The notes beneath the pieces are model-generated. The model saw nothing but the letters and a program-made list of their open reading frames with translations, did no database searches and was not told the DNA's origin. Shown piece after piece: positions 6,255 to 12,748 of a stretch of 12,748 nt of DNA. The translations under genes were made by a program, and so were the position numbers. Source of the stretch: Verrucomicrobiota bacterium (GTDB lineage Bacteria > Verrucomicrobiota > Verrucomicrobiia > Limisphaerales > JAFMIX01); NCBI GenBank assembly GCA_026397895.1, contig JAPLTZ010000424.1, forward strand, positions 1-12,748, read 5' to 3'. Position 1 is the stretch's first letter. Every line of letters begins with the position of its first letter.

Positions 6255-6286
6255 GCGGCGGCGGAACGGAGTTCCTCGGCCGCCGC
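6255..6286 (-). terminator. Hairpin after the lipoprotein gene, possible terminator
   Basis: GCGGCGGC at 6255-6262 pairs with GCCGCCGC at 6279-6286, and the stem continues GGAAC/GTTCC around a 3-base loop after a small bulge. It begins at the lipoprotein stop codon on the minus strand. The following sequence is GTTTCTGCTTT, only a weak T-run, so it may attenuate rather than fully stop transcription into ruvC. Confidence 0.5.
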
Positions 6287-8061
6287 TACTGTTTGTCGGA
6301 GTCTTTCTTGTTCGTCGTCGGCGTGGAGTTGCGCGGGCTGCGGTCGGGCGCGGGCGCGGACTGGGTCTGCGTGCCACGGCTTTCCGAGCCGTGCGAGCTA
6401 TAGCTGGGCGTGGCGGGCGGGCGCTGCGGCGGGGAGACGACGGAGGATTGGTAGTGCGGCGTCTCGGGCGCGCGGGTGACGGCGGGCGCGGGTTGCGAGC
6501 GGATGGCGCTGTTCGGAATCGCCGGCGCAGCGGGAACGGCGGGCGTGCTGCGGACGTTGTCAGGATTGTGTTGCGGTGTGGGGCGGGGCGACTTGGTTTC
6601 GTTGCGGTCGAAGGTGGCGGGCTTTTGCGGCGGAAGCGTGATGGATGGCGTGGGGTTGCGGTCGTAACCGGAATGGCGGTTGCCATCGGTCGGCACAGTC
6701 GGGACGGGCGTGGTGGCGCGCGGCGTGGTCACGGCAGGCGTGGCGCGGTGGATGGTGGGCGGCGCGGTCAAGGCCGGCTTGGCGGAAGGGTCGTTATCGC
6801 GGCGGTTCGGCACAGTGACGGCGGGGGTGTCGCGATGAATGGTCGGCGGCGTGGGCGTGGCGCGCGGGGTGGTTTGTTGCACCGGGGCGATGGCGGGGGT
6901 TTTTTGCGAGCCGCGCGGATTGGTCGAGCGGTTGATCTCGTTCTCGTGGCCGCGCGGCAGGGAGATGTGCGGGGCGAGGTTGTGGACGGGCACGGGCTTG
7001 ATGGGGGTGTGCGTGGCGGCGGAGATGCGTTCGGGGGTGAGGCCGCGGTTGATGACGGTGTTGTTGTTTCCTTGGACGATGTTGTTGATGACGGTGGTGT
7101 TGTTGAAGATTTGCGTGGCGTGTTGCCGGGGCACGGCGTGGCGGTAGGGATGCGGGTCGCAGAAATTATTGATGGAAACAAAAGTGTAGCAGTCCACGCC
7201 GAGGCCGAAGTCGAAGCCGAAGCCGACGTTGCGGTCGTGGTAGGTGAAGCCGAAGCCGGGGCGGAAGCGGGTGTGCGGCGGCAGCGGCGCCCAGCCGCAA
7301 TAATCCGTCGAGCTGCGCCAGCTCACCCAGGCCGGCGCCCAGACGGTGTCGGGATACCAGCACCAGCCCCAGCGGTCGTGGCGGAACCAGCGGCCGTAAT
7401 GGAACGCGAGGCGGCCCCACGAATAATCGGAAGCCCAATACCAGCCGCTGTCGGTGTAAATCCAGCGGCCCCGGTCGCAGTAGGGTTGCCAGGTGGGTTG
7501 CTGCACGACGACGACGGGACGCCAGCAACGGCCATAGCCCTCGACCTCGACCCAACTGCCGTAGGGCGAAAGTGTCTCGGTGATGTATTGCACCGTCACG
7601 GGCTGCTGCTCGATGACGGTCGGTGCGGGCGCTTGGACGACGGCGGCGGGCTCGGGTTCGGCGGGCGCAGCCGGTGCGGGTTGTGAAATGGTGGGGGTGG
7701 CGTTGAGAGCACGGTCGCGTTCGAGCATGGCGAGGACAACGTCGTTGGCGACGCCGAGGTCGTTGAGGTAGATGATTTCATCGGAGCTCATGTTGAAGGT
7801 GCCGGGGGAATTGGAGACGAAGGAGAGGACGACGCTGTTGTCCACGCCGGCTTGCACGAGCTTGATGATTTCCGCGAGGCTGGGCGAGGGGTTGAAGGTG
7901 GTGGGCAGCGCGGCGGGGGTGGGCGGGATGTTGGTGGGGGGCAGTTGCGCGATGTCCGGCGCGGGTTGGAAGGCGAGGGGGTCGGCGTTGCAACCGGCCA
8001 CGACGGCGAGGCTGGCGAGGAGCAGGCCGGCTTGGGCTGTTTTCAGGAAGGTCGTTTTCAT
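6286..8061 (-). CDS. Large lipoprotein with a DUF6600-like Trp/Tyr-rich domain and a proline/threonine-rich tail
   Basis: This 591-residue protein starts at ATG 8061 with a lipoprotein signal, MKTTFLKTAQAGLLLASL, and lipobox AVVAGC with the lipidated cysteine at C24. Residues about 55-115 form a helical segment (AEIIKLVQAGVDNSVVLSFV, then SSDEIIYLNDLG) of a kind common in Verrucomicrobiota proteins. Residues about 168-265 are dense in W, Y and G (GSWVEVEGYGRCWRPV, GRWIYTDSGWYWASDYSWG, WCWYPDTVWAPAWVSW, CGWAPLPP), which resembles the DUF6600 family. An asparagine-rich NNTTVINNIVQGNNNTVIN segment follows. The last 230 residues or so are low-complexity P, T and R, with PPTIHRDTPAVT repeated as PPTIHRATPAVT 29 residues on. 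Function is unknown; an exposed, partly disordered cell-surface protein is the reasonable inference. The alternative TTG start at 8133 would place the signal peptide internally. No Shine-Dalgarno sequence is seen. Confidence 0.88.
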   Translation of the reverse strand: MKTTFLKTAQAGLLLASLAVVAGCNADPLAFQPAPDIAQLPPTNIPPTPAALPTTFNPSPSLAEIIKLVQAGVDNSVVLSFVSNSPGTFNMSSDEIIYLNDLGVANDVVLAMLERDRALNATPTISQPAPAAPAEPEPAAVVQAPAPTVIEQQPVTVQYITETLSPYGSWVEVEGYGRCWRPVVVVQQPTWQPYCDRGRWIYTDSGWYWASDYSWGRLAFHYGRWFRHDRWGWCWYPDTVWAPAWVSWRSSTDYCGWAPLPPHTRFRPGFGFTYHDRNVGFGFDFGLGVDCYTFVSINNFCDPHPYRHAVPRQHATQIFNNTTVINNIVQGNNNTVINRGLTPERISAATHTPIKPVPVHNLAPHISLPRGHENEINRSTNPRGSQKTPAIAPVQQTTPRATPTPPTIHRDTPAVTVPNRRDNDPSAKPALTAPPTIHRATPAVTTPRATTPVPTVPTDGNRHSGYDRNPTPSITLPPQKPATFDRNETKSPRPTPQHNPDNVRSTPAVPAAPAIPNSAIRSQPAPAVTRAPETPHYQSSVVSPPQRPPATPSYSSHGSESRGTQTQSAPAPDRSPRNSTPTTNKKDSDKQ

Positions 8062-8149
8062 GGTGTTGGACGGTGCGGGTTTGGTTTCAATGCTGCCATT
8101 GAATCTGACGGGAAAAGGGGTTGAAGTATTCAATCAAGGCGTTGGCGGC

Positions 8150-8225
8150 TGGTGCTCCCGCCCGGAATTGAACCGGGATCAACGGTTTAGGAAACCGCTG
8201 CTCTATCCATTTGAGCTACGGGAGC
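8150..8225 (-). tRNA. tRNA-Arg(CCT)
   Basis: The full cloverleaf can be drawn on the minus strand: acceptor GCTCCCG/CGGGAGC, D-stem GCTC/GAGC, anticodon stem GCGGT/ACCGT with loop TTCCTAA, and T-stem CCCGG/CCGGG with loop TTCAATT. Discriminator A and an encoded CCA complete the 76 bases. The anticodon CCT (8189-8191) reads AGG, arginine. It lies between the TPR and lipoprotein genes on the same strand. No integrase or duplicated 3' end is visible nearby, so there is no sign of use as an attachment site. Confidence 0.96.
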
Positions 8226-8289
8226 GGAATTTCCGGCCAGCCCTGCGCGGATTACTATGCCCGGTTGCGTTTGAAGGGCAAACCAAAGA

Positions 8290-9234
8290 TTAGGGCGGCG
8301 GGGGCGCTGGTTTTTCACCGGGCGGCGGCGCGCTTTCTTCAAGAAGTTTTTCCAAATCAAGGTTGTGGTCCTGGCCGGCAACCAGCGCCTTTTGGTAATG
8401 CCAGCGCGCGAGTTCGATCTGGGGCGGCTTTTGGGTGACATAGATGACCGCGAGGTTGTTGTGGGCGCTGCTATATTCCGGGTCAAGCTGGAGGGCCTTC
8501 CGCAAGGCGGTCTCGGCTGCGCCCAGTTGGCCAAGGCGGCTCAAGGTCACACCGAGGAAGTTCTGGATGGTCGCGTCCTGCGGATCGAGTTGCGCCGCCT
8601 GGCTCAAGGCTTCGAGTGCCTGCTGGTATTTGCCTTCGCGGAAGCGCAGGTTGCCCAACACGCCTAGGCTGAACGAATCCTTGGGGTGGATGGCCAGTGC
8701 CAGCCCGACGTATTTTTCCGTGTCGGCAAATTTCCCCAACTCGATCGAAATCGTGGCCAGATTGCCGAGCGTGCAGACGTTTCGGTCATCGAGCTTCAAT
8801 ATCTCAAGGTATTTGGCTTCCGCCTGCTCGTATTGCCGCCGGGCAAAAAGTTGCTGGGCCTCGGCGATGAGCTTGGGCGGCAATTTGGGTTTGGCTTCGG
8901 TGGCAGCCGCGGTCAACCGGCCGGCCGGATTCCGGAAAAGCAGCGATTCCTCGGCCGACAGCGGAATGGGCGGCGCGTCGAGCACATTCAGTCGTGCCTG
9001 CAACCGGTCCAATTGTTTCTGCATCATCTCCCGTTCGGCTTTCAGTTGGCCGAACACCAGTCTGGTGTTGCCGGCCAGGGTGCTCAATTGCTCCCGCAGT
9101 TTTTGGTTTTCCTTGGCGAGGGCGGCGGCGGACTCAGTGGGGCCGTCAGGATTGACAGCTTCGCTGCCGGCAAAAGCGACCGGGGCGAATCGGGCGAGGG
9201 CGACAATTATGAAAAGGCAAATGAACGGCTGCAT
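8290..9234 (-). CDS. Exported coiled-coil and TPR-repeat protein
   Basis: This is a 314-residue protein with an N-terminal signal peptide (about residues 1-22, with probable cleavage after AFA). A heptad-rich coiled coil follows (about 35-86, KENQKLREQL and RLQARLNVL). Several TPR units run from about 122 to 286 with typical signatures (QYEQAEAKYLEILKLDDRN, GKYQQALEALSQAAQLDP, GAAETALRKALQLDPEYSSA). The tail is proline-rich and ends in PPPP. TPR domains mediate protein-protein contacts; a periplasmic scaffold or assembly role is inference. The start is ATG at 9234, directly at the signal peptide, with no clear Shine-Dalgarno sequence. It diverges from the small ORF at 9381 across 146 bases. 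Confidence 0.9.
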   Translation of the reverse strand: MQPFICLFIIVALARFAPVAFAGSEAVNPDGPTESAAALAKENQKLREQLSTLAGNTRLVFGQLKAEREMMQKQLDRLQARLNVLDAPPIPLSAEESLLFRNPAGRLTAAATEAKPKLPPKLIAEAQQLFARRQYEQAEAKYLEILKLDDRNVCTLGNLATISIELGKFADTEKYVGLALAIHPKDSFSLGVLGNLRFREGKYQQALEALSQAAQLDPQDATIQNFLGVTLSRLGQLGAAETALRKALQLDPEYSSAHNNLAVIYVTQKPPQIELARWHYQKALVAGQDHNLDLEKLLEESAPPPGEKPAPPPP

Positions 9235-9380
9235 CGGGCTGGCGATTTTGGGGCGAACCTGCCATCGGTCACGCAGCTTGACCAGCTTATTTATTGTGCA
9301 GCGGCATGCCCGGCAAAACGCGAAAAACTATTTTTGGCCTTGGACCGCCGTTGTCCTACCCCGGCGGCTATGTTTGGGGC

Positions 9381-9575
9381 ATGAAAAATCGAAATACCTG
9401 TTCAGTCGGAAAAAATGATCACGGTTTTACCGTCATGCTGTTTGGCCGGGCCAAACTGGTCCAGGTGGCCGAAAACAAACTCGTCCTGCAAGGCGGAACG
9501 AAAGATGACCTGACCGAAGCTAAGGAATTTATCTCGCTGTTCATGCACGAGGCGGTTTTGAGTTTTTCGGAATGA
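9381..9575 (+). CDS. 64-residue protein of unknown function
   Basis: I do not recognise this protein. From ATG 9381 it reads MKNRNTCSVGKNDHGFTVML, then LVQVAENKLVLQGGTKDDLT, then a helix-like EAKEFISLFMHEAVL, ending SFSE. The pattern of two beta-like strands followed by a helix suggests a small soluble fold; there is no signal peptide or membrane span. The frame stays open upstream to 9294, but ATG 9381 gives a natural polar start. Codon use looks like that of neighbouring genes. It ends 118 bases before recC on the same strand, so it could be cotranscribed with recC. A functional link is not shown. Confidence 0.6.
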   Translation: MKNRNTCSVGKNDHGFTVMLFGRAKLVQVAENKLVLQGGTKDDLTEAKEFISLFMHEAVLSFSE

Positions 9576-9615
9576 GACAGCTCCCCCAAACCCCGCCCGC
9601 CCCAAATCGGATAAA

Positions 9616-9657
9616 ACCGGCGGCGATATGAACGAAGCTGGACAGCGAGCCGCCGGT
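9616..9657 (+). promoter_or_regulatory. Hairpin in the leader of recC
   Basis: ACCGGCGGC at 9616-9624 is exactly inverted as GCCGCCGGT at 9649-9657, a 9-bp GC-rich stem with a 24-base loop. It is not followed by a T-run, so it is not an ordinary terminator. The loop holds an ATG (9628) that is in frame with recC. The hairpin could affect translation or mRNA stability, but no mechanism is proven. Confidence 0.4.
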
Positions 9658-9693
9658 CAGGAGATTCTGGTTGCCGACAACAGTCACGGAAAC

Positions 9694-12600
9694 ATGACCG
9701 CCAAATCCGGAATCCCGATTCGGGAACTTTACACGAGTCACCGGCTGGAAGCCTTGACCGACAAGCTGGCCGAGGTGCTGGCGCGGCCGTTGGCGGCGCC
9801 GTTGCAGCCGGAGGTGATCATCGTGCAAAGCCAGGGAATGGCGCGGTGGCTAAAGTTGCAACTGGCCGAACGTCACGGCATCTGCGCCAACTATTCCTTC
9901 CAGTTCCCAAAAATATTCTGCGCCCAAACCCTCGCCGCCTACGCTCCAGCTTGCGCCGACGAAGCCGCGTTCGAACGCGAGGTGATGGCCTGGTCCATAT
10001 TGAAACTGTTGCCCGAAATGCTGACCCGGCCGGAATTTGATTCGCTGAAAAACTACCTCGCCGACCCAGACGACGTGCGCAAGCGCTTTCAGCTCGCGGC
10101 CCAGATCGCGAACCTGTTCGACCAATACCTGGTGTTCCGGCCCGACCTGATGCCGGCCTGGGAGCAGCGCCGGTCGCTGTTCGCGGACGGGCCGCAAACC
10201 CGGCACGAGGCCTGGCAGGCGGCGCTGTGGCGGCGGTTGCGGCAGGAAAATCCGGGACAGCATTTTGCCGGGCAGTGGCAGTCGCTTGGTCAGCGACTGG
10301 AGCAACCCGGCGGCAGGCCGGCGGGGGTGCCGGCGCGGGTTTCCGTGTTTGGCATTTCCGCCTTGCCGCCGATGTATCTCCAGTTTCTGTATGCGCTGGG
10401 CGGCAGCAGCGAGGTGCGCCTGTTCCTGCTCCAGCCGTCGAACGAATATTGGGGCTCGATTGTCAACGCCCGGGAGTCGGAAAAAATCCTCAAAGCCGCC
10501 AAGCGGGGCGATGCGGCTGCCGACGAACTCCATCTGGACGCCGGCAACCAGCTGCTGTCGTCAATGGGGAATCTGGGAAGGGATTTCCTGAATCTGGTTC
10601 AGGACACCGGCGATTGGGACGAGCATGGATTGTTTCCTGAAACTGTCGCAGAAAATTTGCTCCAGAATGTTCAGGCGGACATCTGCCGGTTGCGCGACCG
10701 GGGCCGGGAGGGTGGGGACAGGCTGGCGATCGCCGCCGGCGATGATTCGCTGCGCGTGCACTCCTGTCACAGCCCGCTGCGCGAAGTGGAAGTGCTCCAC
10801 GACCACCTGCTGGACTGGTTTGAGCGCGACCCGAGTCTGAAGCCGCGCGATGTGCTCGTCATGATGCCGGATGTGGAAGCCTATGCGCCCTTTATTCAGG
10901 CGGTGTTCGATTCGCCGGAAGAGGAGAACCGGCGGATTCCTTTCAGCTTGGCCGACCGGGGCGCGCGCCAAGCCAGCCAGATCATTGATGTTTTTTTGAA
11001 TCTGCTCGGTCTGGCCGCGACCCGGCTCGAAGCGGCCAGCCTGATGCGCATTCTGGAAGCCGGGGCGGTGCGGGAAAAATTCAGTCTGGCCGAGGCGGAT
11101 CTGGATGTCATCCGCGGCTGGATATGCAAGACCAACATCCGCTGGGGCCGGGACGCGGCGCACCGGGAACGGCTGGGGCTGCCGGGCTTTGCGGAGAACA
11201 CCTGGCAGCAAGGGCTGGAGCGGCTGTTCCTGGGCTACGCCATGGCTGGGCGCGGAGAAAAAATGTTCCAGACCATCCTGCCGTTCGACGATCTGGAAGG
11301 CGGCAACGCGGCGGTGCTGGGGCGTTTTGCCGAATTTCTAAACCGCGTGTTCGGCCTGATCGCCGGGCTGGAGCAACGGCGGAGCGCCGGACAATGGGCG
11401 GAGTTTTTGGCGAAGACGCTGGATGATTTTTTTGAGGTTCAGGAAAAACAGATGTCCGAGGCCCAACGTCTGCGCGCCGCCTTGCACGAGTTGAGCCGGC
11501 AGGCAGCCGAGGCGGGTTACGAGGAGGCGGTTGACTTGGCGGTGGTTCTGGAATCGCTGCAGCAACGGCTGGAGGAAAACCATTTCGAGTCCGGGTTCAT
11601 CACGGGCGGGGTGACGTTCTGCGCGCTCAAGCCGATGCGGAGCATTCCGTTCAAAATCATCTGCCTGCTGGGGATGAACGACGGCGACTTCCCGCGCTCG
11701 GACCGGCGGTTGAGTTTCGACCTGATGGCGCAGCAACCGCGATTGGGCGATCGCTCACTGCGCCTGGACGACCGCTACCTGTTTTTGGAAACGCTGCTTT
11801 CCGCCCGGCAGCGGCTGCATGTCAGCTACGTCGGGCAATCCATCCGCGACAACAGCGAGGCGCCGCCCTCGGTGCTCGTCAGTGAACTGCTGGATTACAT
11901 CGCGCAAGCCTGCGAGGTGACCGGCAAGGACATCGTCAAGGATGTCGTCGCGGTGCGGCACCGGCTGCAGGCGTTCAGTCCGACCTATTTCAAGCCGGAC
12001 GATTCACGGCTGTTCAGCTACTCGGCGGAAAACTGCCGGGCCAGTAGCTGCGGCCAGCAACCGCGCCTCGCGCCCGGGCCGTTCGTGGACCAACCCCTCG
12101 GCGAGCCGGAAGCCGAGTGGCGCACCGTGGATGCCGCGGCGCTGGCGGCGTTTTTCTGTCACCCGGCCAAGTGGCTGCTGACCCGCCGGCTGGGGCTGCG
12201 GTTTGCGGAGGCGGACGACGTGTTGGAGGAAGTCGAGTCGTTCGCCGTGGGCAGCCTGGACGGTTACGCCATGCGGCAGCAACTCGTGGAGATGAGCCTC
12301 AAGGGAACCAGCTTCGCGGACGCGCTGGAGCTGATGAAGGCATCCGGCAGGCTGCCCTTGGGAGAGGCTGGGGCGATATGTTTCCGGCAACTGAAAGCCG
12401 AGGTGCAGGCGTTCTTGGAACAGCTTCGTCCGCATCTGGGCGATGGCTTTGCCCATCCCCTCCGCGTTGATCATCAGGCCAGCGAGTTTCGGGTGCGCGG
12501 CGAAATCAACCGGCTCACCGCCGCCGGGCTGCTGCATTTTCGGTGCGCGGGCATCAAGGCCAAAGACCGGTTGCGGCTGTGGATCGAGCAGGTGCTGCTG

Positions 12601-12748
12601 GCGGCGGCGTTGCCTGCCGGCGGGCAGTCGCCGGCCGTTCTCGTGGGACGAGACGAGGTGCTGGTGTTTCCGCCCGTCAAGGACGCGCCGGCAATCCTGA
12701 CGAACCTGCTGGGACTTTACTGGCAGGGGTTGCGGCAGCCGCTGAAAT
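9694..12748 (+). CDS. recC: RecBCD subunit RecC (exodeoxyribonuclease V gamma), 3' end cut by window edge
   Basis: About 1018 residues are present and the frame is open to the right edge; E. coli RecC is 1122 residues, so the last part is missing. RecC is the subunit of RecBCD that scans the 3' strand for Chi through inactive helicase- and nuclease-like folds and splits the duplex ahead of the motors. Conserved landmarks in order: LYTSHRLEAL (about 12-21), IIVQSQGMARWLKLQLAE with GICANYSFQFP (43-73), VFGISALPPMYLQFLYALG (218-236), NEYWGSI, NLGRDFLNLVQ, HSCHSPLREVEVLHDHLL (356-373), PMRSIPFKIICLLGMNDGDF (647-666), and CHPAKWLLTRRL near 823-834. I translated the whole stretch and found no frameshift. 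ATG 9694 is chosen because the conserved N-terminus begins about 11 residues later. ATG 9628, 22 codons upstream and in frame, is the alternative. recB and recD are not visible and may follow to the right. Confidence 0.96.
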   Translation, partial: MTAKSGIPIRELYTSHRLEALTDKLAEVLARPLAAPLQPEVIIVQSQGMARWLKLQLAERHGICANYSFQFPKIFCAQTLAAYAPACADEAAFEREVMAWSILKLLPEMLTRPEFDSLKNYLADPDDVRKRFQLAAQIANLFDQYLVFRPDLMPAWEQRRSLFADGPQTRHEAWQAALWRRLRQENPGQHFAGQWQSLGQRLEQPGGRPAGVPARVSVFGISALPPMYLQFLYALGGSSEVRLFLLQPSNEYWGSIVNARESEKILKAAKRGDAAADELHLDAGNQLLSSMGNLGRDFLNLVQDTGDWDEHGLFPETVAENLLQNVQADICRLRDRGREGGDRLAIAAGDDSLRVHSCHSPLREVEVLHDHLLDWFERDPSLKPRDVLVMMPDVEAYAPFIQAVFDSPEEENRRIPFSLADRGARQASQIIDVFLNLLGLAATRLEAASLMRILEAGAVREKFSLAEADLDVIRGWICKTNIRWGRDAAHRERLGLPGFAENTWQQGLERLFLGYAMAGRGEKMFQTILPFDDLEGGNAAVLGRFAEFLNRVFGLIAGLEQRRSAGQWAEFLAKTLDDFFEVQEKQMSEAQRLRAALHELSRQAAEAGYEEAVDLAVVLESLQQRLEENHFESGFITGGVTFCALKPMRSIPFKIICLLGMNDGDFPRSDRRLSFDLMAQQPRLGDRSLRLDDRYLFLETLLSARQRLHVSYVGQSIRDNSEAPPSVLVSELLDYIAQACEVTGKDIVKDVVAVRHRLQAFSPTYFKPDDSRLFSYSAENCRASSCGQQPRLAPGPFVDQPLGEPEAEWRTVDAAALAAFFCHPAKWLLTRRLGLRFAEADDVLEEVESFAVGSLDGYAMRQQLVEMSLKGTSFADALELMKASGRLPLGEAGAICFRQLKAEVQAFLEQLRPHLGDGFAHPLRVDHQASEFRVRGEINRLTAAGLLHFRCAGIKAKDRLRLWIEQVLLAAALPAGGQSPAVLVGRDEVLVFPPVKDAPAILTNLLGLYWQGLRQPLK

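Noticed and set aside
6064..7686. Long plus-strand open frame opposite the lipoprotein gene (540 codons)
   Set aside because: The product is repetitive G, R and A with no fold, and it is antisense to a gene with a clear signal peptide and lipobox.
8062..8133. TTG start at 8133 for the lipoprotein
   Set aside because: It would bury the signal peptide and lipobox 24 residues inside the protein.
8150..8225. tRNA-Arg as an integration site
   Set aside because: No integrase and no repeated tRNA 3' end lie within the window, and the neighbours look like ordinary chromosomal genes.
9288..9316. Minus-strand promoter TTGCCG - 17 bases - TAAATA for the TPR gene
   Set aside because: The -10 box matches the consensus at only three of six positions; the sigma factor preference of the host is unknown.

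Overview
The window is GC-rich chromosomal DNA, probably from a Verrucomicrobiota bacterium of the Pedosphaera/Limisphaerales kind. That placement is inferred from gene style: a tryptophan- and tyrosine-rich DUF6600-like lipoprotein, few Shine-Dalgarno sequences, GTG starts, and short polypurine heptad repeats inside and between genes. No marker gene fixes the taxon. I see no integrase, transposase, CRISPR array or phage gene. Most of the window is housekeeping DNA.

Layout from left to right. A larE-type sulfur transferase (minus strand) runs off the left edge. A 250-base gap leads to a glycine-rich RRM RNA-binding protein (plus), which ends in a textbook terminator. Next is priA (minus), broken by an internal deletion with frameshift. 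A short divergent spacer, mostly an imperfect hairpin, separates priA from a membrane-anchored lytic transglycosylase (plus). This converges, with one base between the stops, on a minus-strand cluster read from right to left as ruvC, a 34-codon membrane ORF, ruvA and a DUF374 lysophospholipid acyltransferase. The four genes of that cluster touch or overlap (TAATG, TGA-C-ATG, TGATG), so they are probably one translationally coupled operon without ruvB. Upstream of ruvC on the same strand are a large DUF6600-like lipoprotein, tRNA-Arg(CCT) and an exported coiled-coil/TPR protein. Divergent from the TPR gene are a 64-residue protein of unknown function and recC, which runs off the right edge.

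Functionally the window is rich in recombination and replication-restart genes: priA (restart), ruvC and ruvA (Holliday junction processing) and recC (RecBCD end processing). Among them are envelope genes: transglycosylase, acyltransferase, lipoprotein and TPR protein. I found no convincing new defence or mobile system. The observations most worth checking are the priA lesion, the small membrane ORF coupled between ruvC and ruvA, a 42-bp in-frame insertion near the ruvC start flanked by a 9-bp direct repeat, and three polypyrimidine tracts that share a 7-bp period.
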